Positions 1 through 5,525 of a stretch of DNA of 6,029 bases are shown here, piece after piece. The DNA lies in contig JAAYZY010000110.1 in the NCBI GenBank assembly GCA_012514615.1, forward strand, positions 1 through 6,029, given 5' to 3'. Source of the DNA: Chloroflexota bacterium. Its GTDB lineage: Bacteria; Chloroflexota; Anaerolineae; DTPP01. Every line of letters begins with the position of its first letter. The first letter of the stretch is position 1. The translations under genes and the position numbers were made by a program. The notes under the pieces are model-generated. The model had not been told where the DNA came from and ran no database searches. It saw only the letters and a list, made by a program, of their open reading frames with translations.

Positions 1-195
1 CAGCCGCACGTCCTGGAAGCGTTCACCCGACAGGAAGTTGCGGTCAATGGTCGAGCCTTTGCGCAGATTCCGCAGCGTGGTGCGGATGATGGCGTTGCCC
101 CGACCGGGCTTGTAGTGCTGATAGCTGGTCACCTTGTACAGTTCGCCATCCAGCTCGATAGTCGTTCCCTTGCGCAGTTCGGTCGCTGTGATCAT
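1..195 (-). CDS. efp: Translation elongation factor P, N-terminal part (cut by the left window end)
   Basis: EF-P binds between the ribosomal P and E sites and relieves stalling at polyproline stretches. The visible 65 residues run from MITATELRKG through the domain I beta-barrel (KOW-like fold) to GERFQDVRL at the window edge, about one third of the usual 185 or so residues. Family hallmarks are the opening TATELRKGTTIELDGELYKV and the loop YKPGRGNAIIRTTLRNLRKG. The loop-tip residue, which reaches the peptidyl-transferase centre and is a modified lysine in E. coli, is arginine here (R32 in PGRGN). The ATG start at 195 is preceded by a purine-rich ribosome-binding stretch (GGAAAGGG, about 11 nt upstream) and lies about 77 nt downstream of the likely start point of a perfect consensus promoter. 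The gene is divergent from comEC. Identification is firm; the C-terminal domains are outside the window. Confidence 0.95.
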   Translation of the reverse strand, partial: MITATELRKGTTIELDGELYKVTSYQHYKPGRGNAIIRTTLRNLRKGSTIDRNFLSGERFQDVRL

Positions 196-217
196 CCCTG
201 ATGGTTCCCTTTCCTCT

Positions 218-250
218 CGTCTCCCCATCTCCATAGGCTCAAGGGAGACG
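218..250 (-). repeat. 8-bp inverted repeat in the efp 5' leader
   Basis: CGTCTCCC at 218-225 and GGGAGACG at 243-250 are exact reverse complements separated by 17 nt. In the efp transcript this could form a small hairpin ending just upstream of the purine-rich ribosome-binding stretch. The stem is short and the loop long, so a regulatory role is only possible. Confidence 0.35.
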
Positions 251-278
251 CCCCAAGTGTCCGATTCGCGATTGGGTG

Positions 279-307
279 ATTATACGCGGCCGGCCAAGGG
301 CTGTCAA
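279..307 (-). promoter_or_regulatory. Consensus sigma70-type promoter of efp
   Basis: Read on the minus strand, TTGACA (302-307) and TATAAT (279-284) are both exact consensus hexamers with a 17-bp spacer. Transcription should start near 272, giving a leader of roughly 77 nt before the efp ATG at 195. A 6/6 plus 6/6 match at ideal spacing in GC-rich DNA is very unlikely by chance and suits a strongly expressed translation factor. Confidence 0.92.
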
Positions 308-314
308 AACCGAG

Positions 315-352
315 GGGCAGGGCCATCCACGCCGGCCGCCCGGGCCCTGCCC
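315..352. repeat. 10-bp inverted repeat between the divergent efp and comEC promoters
   Basis: GGGCAGGGCC (315-324) and GGCCCTGCCC (343-352) are perfect reverse complements around an 18-nt centre. The repeat sits 7 bp upstream of the efp -35 box and about 40 bp upstream of the candidate comEC -35 box, a place where a dimeric regulator could bind. GC-rich composition makes such repeats easier to find, so function is unproven. Confidence 0.4.
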
Positions 353-394
353 GGCGCAGGGCGTCCGCTTGCGCCCAAAGCGCCCCGACGCCGT

Positions 395-423
395 TTGCCA
401 GACCACGCCGCCTGTGCTACAAA
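395..423 (+). promoter_or_regulatory. Candidate extended -10 promoter of comEC
   Basis: TTGCCA (395-400, 5 of 6 matches to TTGACA) is followed after exactly 17 bp by TACAAA (418-423, 4 of 6 matches to TATAAT). A TG dinucleotide one base before the -10 box gives an extended -10 element. The predicted start near 430 leaves a leader of about 50 nt to the comEC ATG at 479. It is weaker than the other two promoters in the window but has the right orientation and place. Confidence 0.6.
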
Positions 424-478
424 CCAGATGGTTGCGGCAGGCAAGGTCCTCGCGGGACGCTGTGGGTAGGCAGGGGCT

Positions 479-2896
479 ATGAAGCTTGTCCCTCTGACGG
501 CGGCTTGGGCTGTGGGGTTGTGTCTGGGGCGCTGGCTGACGCCCATGGTCAGGCACGGCGGCCCCTGGCTGCCGGTGGGCCTGGCCGCCCTGGCCCTAGG
601 CGCCCTGCTGCTGGTCTGGTGGGCCCTGCCGGCGGCTGGGGCAGGCCGTCGCTGGCGCCTCGCCCTCACCCTCGTGCTGCTGGCTGGCGTCAGCCGCTTT
701 CTCCTCACGGCGCCTGGGGGCCGCCCAGACGAACTGACCAGCTACGTCGGCACGCCGCAGCTCACGCTGCAGGGTGTGGTTGCCGCCGAGCCGCTGCCCC
801 GGGGCGGCTACGTGGAGCTGGTGGTGCAGGCCCGCTCCATCCGCCTGGCCAACGGCCCGCGGTCGGTGCGCGGCGCGGCCCTGGTCCGCGCCCCCCTCAG
901 CGCCCCCTGCGGCTACGGCGACCTGGTAGAGATGCACGGCCGCCTGGCCCCCTTGCCCCTGGGCGCCAACCCCTCTTACGCCGACTACCTGGCGGCCCGG
1001 GGCATCGACTCGCTCTTCCAGGCCCAGCGCGTGCAGACGCTGGCGCCCAACGCCGGCAGCCCGTGGAAAGCGCTCCTCTTGGGCTGGCGCCGCAGCGCCC
1101 AGGCGGTCATCGTCCGCATCCTCCCGGAGCCCCAGGCGGGCCTGTTGGCCGGCATCCTGTTGGGGCAGCGGCAGGCCTTGGCCCGACCGTGGATGGAGGC
1201 GTTCAACGCCACCGGCGCCAGCCACATCGTGGTCATCTCCGGCTGGAACATCTCCGTGCTGGGCGTGCTCTTGGGCCGGCTCTTCGGCCTGGCGCTGCGC
1301 CGTCGCCAGGCCGCCATGGCCACCCTGCTGAGCATCTGGGTCTACGTGGCGCTGGTGGGGGCGGACCCCCCTGTGGTGCGGGCTGGCATCACCGGCAGCC
1401 TTGCCGTGACAGCCTTGTTGCTCGGGCGCTCCGCCTTGGCCATGAACTCCTTGGCCGCCGCCGCCCTGGCCATGACCCTTTGGGAACCGCACCTGCTGTG
1501 GGATGCCAGCTTCCAGCTCTCCTTCGCCGCCACGGTGGGCCTCATCCTCTTCGCCACCCCCCTGGAGAAAGGCGCCCGCTCGCTGCTCCTTCGTCGCTTG
1601 CCCAGGGCGTCTGCCCAGCGCGTCGCCGCCGCGCTCAACGAGCCGTTGTTGGTCTCCCTGGCTGCGCAGGCCATGGTGCTCCCCTTGCTCTTGCACTACT
1701 TCGGTCGCTTGTCGTTGGCGGCCCCCCTGGCCAACCTGCTGATCTTGCCGGCGCAGCCGCCGCTCTTGGCCTGGGGCGCGGCCGCCACCGTGGGCGGCCT
1801 GCTCTGGCTGCCGCTGGGGCAGGTCTTGGGCGCGGGGGCGTGGCTCTTCCTGACCTGGTCGCTGGGAGTCGCCGGCGCCCTGGCCAGCCTGCCCTACGCT
1901 TCCTTGGAGGTGCCGCCCTGGGGTTGGGGGGCAGTGGCCGCGTACTACGCGCTGGGAGCCATGGCCTGGTGGTGGTGGCGCACGCCCAAGCCGCAGCGCC
2001 GGCGGCGCCTGGCAGCCTGGGGCGAAACCGTGAGAAGTCACCGAACGGGCTTGGCCGTAGTCTTGCCGCTGGGGCTGGCCCTGGCCGTAGGCTTCAGCCA
2101 AAGGCCCGACGGCCGCCTGCACGTCTGGTTCCTGGATGTGGGCCAGGGCGACGCCATCTTGATTCAGGGGCCGGCAGGTCGGCAGGTGCTGGTGGACGGC
2201 GGCCCGGACCCTGCGGTCCTGCTGCCGGCGCTGGGGCAGGCCTTGCCGTTCTGGGACCGTTCGCTGGACGTGGTGGCGCTCACCCATCCCGACCGTGACC
2301 ACGTGGCCGGCCTGGTGGGCCTGCTGGATCGCTACGAGGTAGGCCAGGTGCTGGAGACCCGCCAACCCCACACCGACGCCTACGCCGACCTGTGGGCCCA
2401 GGAGGTGCAGGCGTCCGCCGTGTCGGTGGTGGTGGCCCACCCGGGCTTGACCGTGGATCTGGGCGGCGGGGCAACCGCCCAGACCCTCCACCCGCCTGCC
2501 CACAGCGCGGCCAGCACACTCTGGAACGACAACAACGGCAGCATCGTCTTGCAGGTACGCTACGGGCAGGTCTCGTTTCTCCTCACCGGCGACATGGAGC
2601 GGCTGGCCGAGGCGGAGCTGCTGCGCCAGAGGGTCGACCTCCAGAGCACGGTGCTGAAGGTGGCCCACCATGGCGCTGCCAGCGGCACAGGGCCGCTGTT
2701 CCTCCAGGCAGTGGCGCCGCAGTTGGCCGTCATCAGCGTGGGCGCAGGCAACTGGTTCGGCCACCCTGCGGACGCGGTGCTGGAGCGCCTAGCCGCGGCT
2801 GGCGTGCCGGTTTTGCGCACCGACTTGCACGGCACGGTGGAGGCGATCACCGACGGCCAGCGGCTGTGGGTGCACACGGCCCGTCAGTCTCCGTAG
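479..2896 (+). CDS. comEC: ComEC/Rec2 family DNA internalisation channel protein
   Basis: This 805-residue inner-membrane protein is the expected channel that carries single-stranded DNA into the cytoplasm during natural transformation. The N-terminus has about three hydrophobic segments (residues 5-75), then a soluble OB-fold-like region (about 90-190). The polytopic competence domain follows (about 212-500), with the family signature SHIVVISGWNIS at 248-259. The C-terminal metallo-beta-lactamase-like domain starts at FLDVGQGDAILI (about 551). Its motifs are HPDRDH (603-608), NDNNGS (683-688), LLTGD (701-705), KVAHHG (727-732), GHP (761-763) and RTD (780-782). The metal-ligand set looks intact, consistent with a nuclease-like domain that would degrade the non-transported strand; activity is inferred. 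Length is typical of full ComEC. The ATG at 479 has AGG-type purines (TAGGCAGGGG) just upstream. No comEA or other competence gene is in the window. The stop codon lies in the loop of a 16-bp inverted repeat. Confidence 0.95.
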   Translation: MKLVPLTAAWAVGLCLGRWLTPMVRHGGPWLPVGLAALALGALLLVWWALPAAGAGRRWRLALTLVLLAGVSRFLLTAPGGRPDELTSYVGTPQLTLQGVVAAEPLPRGGYVELVVQARSIRLANGPRSVRGAALVRAPLSAPCGYGDLVEMHGRLAPLPLGANPSYADYLAARGIDSLFQAQRVQTLAPNAGSPWKALLLGWRRSAQAVIVRILPEPQAGLLAGILLGQRQALARPWMEAFNATGASHIVVISGWNISVLGVLLGRLFGLALRRRQAAMATLLSIWVYVALVGADPPVVRAGITGSLAVTALLLGRSALAMNSLAAAALAMTLWEPHLLWDASFQLSFAATVGLILFATPLEKGARSLLLRRLPRASAQRVAAALNEPLLVSLAAQAMVLPLLLHYFGRLSLAAPLANLLILPAQPPLLAWGAAATVGGLLWLPLGQVLGAGAWLFLTWSLGVAGALASLPYASLEVPPWGWGAVAAYYALGAMAWWWWRTPKPQRRRRLAAWGETVRSHRTGLAVVLPLGLALAVGFSQRPDGRLHVWFLDVGQGDAILIQGPAGRQVLVDGGPDPAVLLPALGQALPFWDRSLDVVALTHPDRDHVAGLVGLLDRYEVGQVLETRQPHTDAYADLWAQEVQASAVSVVVAHPGLTVDLGGGATAQTLHPPAHSAASTLWNDNNGSIVLQVRYGQVSFLLTGDMERLAEAELLRQRVDLQSTVLKVAHHGAASGTGPLFLQAVAPQLAVISVGAGNWFGHPADAVLERLAAAGVPVLRTDLHGTVEAITDGQRLWVHTARQSP

Positions 2897-2919
2897 CCAA
2901 CGCCGGGCCGTGTGCACCC
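2868..2919. repeat. 16-bp perfect inverted repeat straddling the comEC stop codon (possible terminator or operator)
   Basis: GGGTGCACACGGCCCG (2868-2883) and CGGGCCGTGTGCACCC (2904-2919) are exact reverse complements, 16 of 16, around a 20-nt centre that holds the comEC stop codon (2894-2896). The left arm is inside the coding sequence and the right arm is intergenic, ending 2 bp before the next -35 box. As RNA this is a very strong hairpin that could end comEC transcription, but no U-tract follows, so it is not a classic intrinsic terminator. As DNA it could be an operator for the adjacent promoter. The repeat is certain; its role is not. Confidence 0.85.
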
Positions 2920-2921
2920 TG

Positions 2922-2950
2922 TTGACAGGCCCCCGCCCGGGGGCTATAAT
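2922..2950 (+). promoter_or_regulatory. Consensus sigma70-type promoter of the DUF486 membrane-protein gene
   Basis: TTGACA (2922-2927) and TATAAT (2945-2950) match consensus exactly with a 17-bp spacer. The spacer contains GCCCCC and GGGGGC arms (2929-2934 and 2939-2944) that form a small inverted repeat between the boxes. The predicted start is near 2957, giving a leader of about 250 nt before the ATG at 3206. The promoter lies 25 bp after the comEC stop, so the downstream gene need not depend on comEC transcription. Confidence 0.92.
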
Positions 2951-2968
2951 CGGCCCGGCTCTTGGCTC

Positions 2969-3000
2969 GCAAGCCGGCAGCCGAGGCGCTGCCGGCTTGC
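2969..3000 (+). repeat. 13-bp perfect hairpin at the start of the leader
   Basis: GCAAGCCGGCAGC (2969-2981) and GCTGCCGGCTTGC (2988-3000) are exact reverse complements with a 6-nt loop (CGAGGC). It begins about 12 nt after the predicted transcription start. No U-tract follows, so it is unlikely to be a simple terminator. It may stabilise the transcript's 5' end or form the core of a regulatory fold. Part of its right arm recurs at 3173-3188 (GCTGCC then GCTTGC), close to the ribosome-binding site. Confidence 0.8.
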
Positions 3001-3144
3001 CGATGTACCGCACCCGTCAGAGCCTTGCAGGTCCTCGCCGGCCCGGGCGATTCCGCAACGCTCCGCCTTGGCCCATGCATGTAAGGAACAGACCGATCAG
3101 ATGACAGGGCGCCGCTGCCGGCAACGCAGGCAGGGCGCTTTGCC

Positions 3145-3163
3145 GGCGCGCTGCAGGCGCGCC
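3145..3163 (+). repeat. 7-bp GC hairpin upstream of the ribosome-binding site (possible attenuator)
   Basis: GGCGCGC (3145-3151) and GCGCGCC (3157-3163) pair perfectly around the 5-nt loop TGCAG. The stem is followed by CTTCCGT, too poor in T for a convincing intrinsic terminator. The bases overlap the long-range alternative pairing described for the leader, so this hairpin and the long fold cannot coexist. Confidence 0.45.
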
Positions 3164-3205
3164 CTTCCGTGTGCTGCCAATCGCTTGCCTGTCTGAGGGG
3201 ATACG

Positions 3206-3532
3206 ATGAAGACCGTTGTCTTGCTGCTCATCTCCAACATCTTCATGACTGTGGCCTGGTACGGCCACCTGAAGTTCAAGAGCGAAGCGCTCTTCAAGGT
3301 GATCTTGGTCAGTTGGCTGATCGCCTTTGTGGAGTACTGCTTCCAGGTGCCGGCCAACCGCATCGGCCACTTGACCTTCAACGCCGCACAGCTAAAGACC
3401 ATCCAGGAAGTCATCAGCCTGACGGTGTTCAGCGTCTTCTCGGTGGTCTACTTGCGGGAGCAACTGCGCTGGAACTACCTGTTGGCTTTCGCCCTCATTC
3501 TGCTGGCTGTGCTTCTCGTCTTCAAGAAGTGA
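3206..3532 (+). CDS. DMT-like small membrane protein, DUF486 family
   Basis: The 108-residue product looks like a complete member of the DUF486 family, small four-helix proteins often annotated as drug/metabolite-transporter-like; the substrate is unknown. Hydrophobic segments lie at about residues 3-20, 29-47, 68-84 and 88-106. The loop and third helix carry the family-like motif QVPANRIG (47-54) followed by FNAAQLKTIQEVI (58-70). The protein begins MKT and ends in two lysines, and it has no large soluble domain. The ATG is supported by GAGGGG five bases upstream. It has its own consensus promoter and a long structured leader, unusual for such a small gene. By analogy with SMR-type proteins it may act as an oligomer, which is inference. 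It is convergent with the ABC operon. Confidence 0.9.
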   Translation: MKTVVLLLISNIFMTVAWYGHLKFKSEALFKVILVSWLIAFVEYCFQVPANRIGHLTFNAAQLKTIQEVISLTVFSVFSVVYLREQLRWNYLLAFALILLAVLLVFKK

Positions 3533-3565
3533 CGAGGCCGCCGGCTGCCTGCGCCGGAGACGAGA

Positions 3566-3602
3566 AGAGAGCCCCCTGCCCAACGCCGGCGCGGGGCTCT
3601 CT
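3566..3602 (+). terminator. Terminator-like hairpin between convergent genes
   Basis: AGAGAGCCCC (3566-3575) and GGGGCTCTCT (3593-3602) form a 10-bp perfect stem with a 17-nt loop, 33 bp after the DUF486 stop. The plus strand continues ATTCAGCTT, a weak T-tract; the minus strand continues TCTCGTC. It lies between two convergent genes and may serve both. A competing repeat, CTTCTCGTC at 3512-3520 with GACGAGAAG at 3559-3567, overlaps the edge of the left arm. Confidence 0.65.
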
Positions 3603-3685
3603 ATTCAGCTTACATACGGCCCGGCAGACCCCACTCGGCGGTCCCGGTTTGCCCAGTCGTCAGCGCGCGGCCCGCCCGGGCTCGG

Positions 3686-5443
3686 CTACCCCGGGCCGGC
3701 CGCCCAGTACCAGTAGTGAGCGTTCCAGTTCCACGGCAAGAAGGGGCTCGCCGCCAGCCCGCCCAGGCCGTGGGCTTTGGCCAACGCTCGGGCCGGGCTG
3801 AAGAGGAACTGGTACGGCTTCTCGCGCTCCAGCCACGCCCACGCCGCCGCGTAGAGCCCCGCCCTGGTCGCGCTGCCGCACCCAGGCGCCGCCTGCGCCT
3901 GCTCCAGCGCCTCCAGCAGCGCCGTCTGATCCCCGCCGGTCCAGTCAAACGGTTCGCCGGCAGTGCCAGTGTCCGGCCGCCACAAGGTGCAGTTGGCGGG
4001 CTCAGCGTGCAGCGGCAGGCTCAAGACGGCCAGATCGTAGTCCTGCCGTTCCAGATCGCTCAACAGCGAGCCCCACTCTACCTGATGCACCTCGGCGGCC
4101 AGGCCAGCCTCCCGCAGCTGCCCAGCCACCCGCAGCGCCGTCCCCACCCGTAGGTCGTTTTCCTGGTTTGTCTCCACCGCCAGCGTCACCGCCCGCCCGC
4201 GGTACTCCAGGTAACCATCCCCATCTTCGTCGCCCCAACCGGCCCTCTCCAAGGCCCGGCGGGCCGCCTGGGGATCGCCGCCGCTGCCCGATGCCATCCC
4301 GGCCGGCAGGGCCCAGTGTCCGGGCGGCAGCGGCGCATCCCACACCTGCCCCACCCCAGCCACTTCTTGGAGCAGGCGCGGGCGGTCCAGCAGGCCGCTC
4401 AGGGTCTGCCGCACTGCGGCGTCCCTCAAGAAGGTCCGACCGGTGTTGAACAAGAGGACCAGGTAGCTATCGCCAGGCAGCGGCTGAACGGTGTAGCCCG
4501 GAACGCCAGGGGACGCCCCCAACGCCACATCCACCGCCCCGGCCTCCAGGGCCTGGCTCAGCGACGCGGCGTCGGGGTACGCCTGATAGACCCAGGCGTC
4601 TAGGTACGGCGAGTGCTGCCAGTGCTCTGTGTACGCGGCCAGAACCAGCGCGCCGTTCTCCTCTTGGCCTGCCCAGCGGAAGGGGCCGCTGCCCACCGCA
4701 GTAGGCTCAGCAACACCCTGGTCCACGGCGAGGCGCTCGGCCACCAAACGCTCCGGCAGGACCTTCACCTGGGTCAGGGCCCAGAAAGCTCGGCAATCCG
4801 CTTCGGCGAACTGCACCGTAACCTGGTTGTCGGCCACCGCCCGCACCTCGGCCACGGGGGCCAGCACAGGCCAGAGGCGCGCACCGCCCAATCGATCCAT
4901 GGCCTGGTTCAGCGAGCGGACCACATCCACCGCCTGAAGCGGTGCGCCATCGTGCCACTTCAGCCCCGGCCGCAGCCAGAACGTGACCCGTAAGCCATCG
5001 GCGCTGAACGACCAACGCTCGGCCAGCCCCGGCTGCAGGTCGCCGTTGAGGGGGTCTAACGTAAGCAGGCCCTCGAACAGCAGATCGGCCAACGACTGTT
5101 CCGCCGCGTTGAGATCCCCGGCCAGGGGGTTCAGGTAGCGGACCGGCTCCAGCCCCCCATGCACCACCCGCCCGCCGGGGATGATGATCGGGGTCGGGGT
5201 GAGGGATGGGGCAGGCGTCGGGGTGGCTGTAGGCGGCGCGCTGGTGGGCGACGCGGTGGCCGTCGCCGTTTGGGGCGCGGCGGCAACCGCCGTCGCCGTC
5301 GGGGTATGGGGGCTCGACGCTGTGGGGGAAGGGGCGGCCGGCTGGCACCCAGCCAGGGCCGCCGCCAGCAACGCCGCGGCCAACACGGGCAAAGCCCGCC
5401 GGCCCACAGAGGGCGCTGGCTTGGCGCAGGGAGCAGGCTTCAC
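3686..5443 (-). CDS. Family 5 ABC transporter substrate-binding lipoprotein (peptide/nickel class)
   Basis: This extracytoplasmic solute receptor should deliver ligand, probably a peptide, to the ABC permease encoded just upstream. With the GTG start chosen at 5443 the product has 585 residues. Basic residues lead into the hydrophobic run LPVLAAALLAAALAGC, a lipobox with the lipidated cysteine at residue 33. A Pro/Thr/Ala linker (about 34-87) tethers the SBP_bac_5 domain, which opens at GGRVVHGGLEPVRYLNPL. The family signature is AERWSFSADGLRVTFWLRPG followed by LKWHDGAPL (about 141-169). GWGDEDGDGYLEYRG lies near 402-416. Cysteines at about 217, 485 and 522 could form a disulfide. The start is uncertain: the frame is open to an ATG at 5572 that would overlap the permease by 47 bp, and GTGs at 5467 and 5407 are alternatives. 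None has a strong ribosome-binding site. Ligand cannot be fixed from sequence. Confidence 0.9.
   Translation of the reverse strand: MKPAPCAKPAPSVGRRALPVLAAALLAAALAGCQPAAPSPTASSPHTPTATAVAAAPQTATATASPTSAPPTATPTPAPSLTPTPIIIPGGRVVHGGLEPVRYLNPLAGDLNAAEQSLADLLFEGLLTLDPLNGDLQPGLAERWSFSADGLRVTFWLRPGLKWHDGAPLQAVDVVRSLNQAMDRLGGARLWPVLAPVAEVRAVADNQVTVQFAEADCRAFWALTQVKVLPERLVAERLAVDQGVAEPTAVGSGPFRWAGQEENGALVLAAYTEHWQHSPYLDAWVYQAYPDAASLSQALEAGAVDVALGASPGVPGYTVQPLPGDSYLVLLFNTGRTFLRDAAVRQTLSGLLDRPRLLQEVAGVGQVWDAPLPPGHWALPAGMASGSGGDPQAARRALERAGWGDEDGDGYLEYRGRAVTLAVETNQENDLRVGTALRVAGQLREAGLAAEVHQVEWGSLLSDLERQDYDLAVLSLPLHAEPANCTLWRPDTGTAGEPFDWTGGDQTALLEALEQAQAAPGCGSATRAGLYAAAWAWLEREKPYQFLFSPARALAKAHGLGGLAASPFLPWNWNAHYWYWAAGPG
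5189..5344 (-). repeat. Low-complexity Pro/Thr/Ala linker-coding tract in the lipoprotein gene
   Basis: This stretch encodes the linker after the lipobox, with PTATPTPAPSLTPTP-like runs and repeated AT/TA dipeptides. Such linkers are common in lipoproteins of Chloroflexota and Gram-positive bacteria and probably space the receptor from the membrane. The plus (template) strand carries many G-runs as a result. Confidence 0.75.
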
Positions 5444-5525
5444 CGGGCAGCAGAGCCTGGGAACCACCGGGGCGGGCGAAACGCAGCCGCCCCCTTGCTC
5501 GCCCCCGGCTGGCCGCTGAGGGCCC

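Larger units (their letters stand above)
2957..3205 (+). promoter_or_regulatory. Long structured 5' leader, candidate cis-regulatory RNA (class not recognised)
   Basis: The stretch from the predicted start to the DUF486 ATG is unusually long and full of potential pairing. GGCTCT at the predicted 5' end (2957-2962) complements AGAGCC (3019-3024), closing a domain that contains a 13-bp perfect hairpin (2969-3000). Farther down, two adjacent hairpins (3109-3138 with one bulged base, and 3145-3163) compete with a nested long-range fold (3106-3112 with 3159-3165, and 3117-3124 with 3140-3147). GAGGGG at 3195-3200, five bases before the ATG, is the ribosome-binding site. I do not see conserved cores of the TPP, SAM, cobalamin, guanidine or T-box classes, nor of SRP or RNase P RNA. 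Pairings were read by eye; no folding energy or conservation was computed. Confidence 0.5.

Noticed and set aside
505..2298. Long plus-strand open frame (597 codons) in another frame of comEC
   Set aside because: The product is a Gly/Pro/Arg/Ala-rich sequence with no domain, explained by GC-rich third positions of comEC.
596..2764. Very long open frame (722 codons) on the minus strand opposite comEC
   Set aside because: It is antisense to a gene with every ComEC motif intact. Its product is rich in Gln, Gly, Ala, Arg and His with no recognisable domain, as expected for a shadow frame in GC-rich DNA.
3003..3104. 33-codon arginine-rich small frame in the DUF486 leader (starts MYRTRQSL)
   Set aside because: Considered as a leader peptide, but the ATG follows the 13-bp hairpin directly with no ribosome-binding site, and arginine richness is expected in random GC-rich frames.
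2957..3170. The leader as a stable housekeeping ncRNA (6S, SRP or RNase P RNA)
   Set aside because: I could not find the SRP tetraloop core, RNase P conserved segments or a convincing 6S-like long hairpin with matching ends.
3603..3685. Short convergent intergenic stretch downstream of the terminator-like hairpin
   Set aside because: Checked for a promoter, RNA or small gene; nothing supportable was seen.
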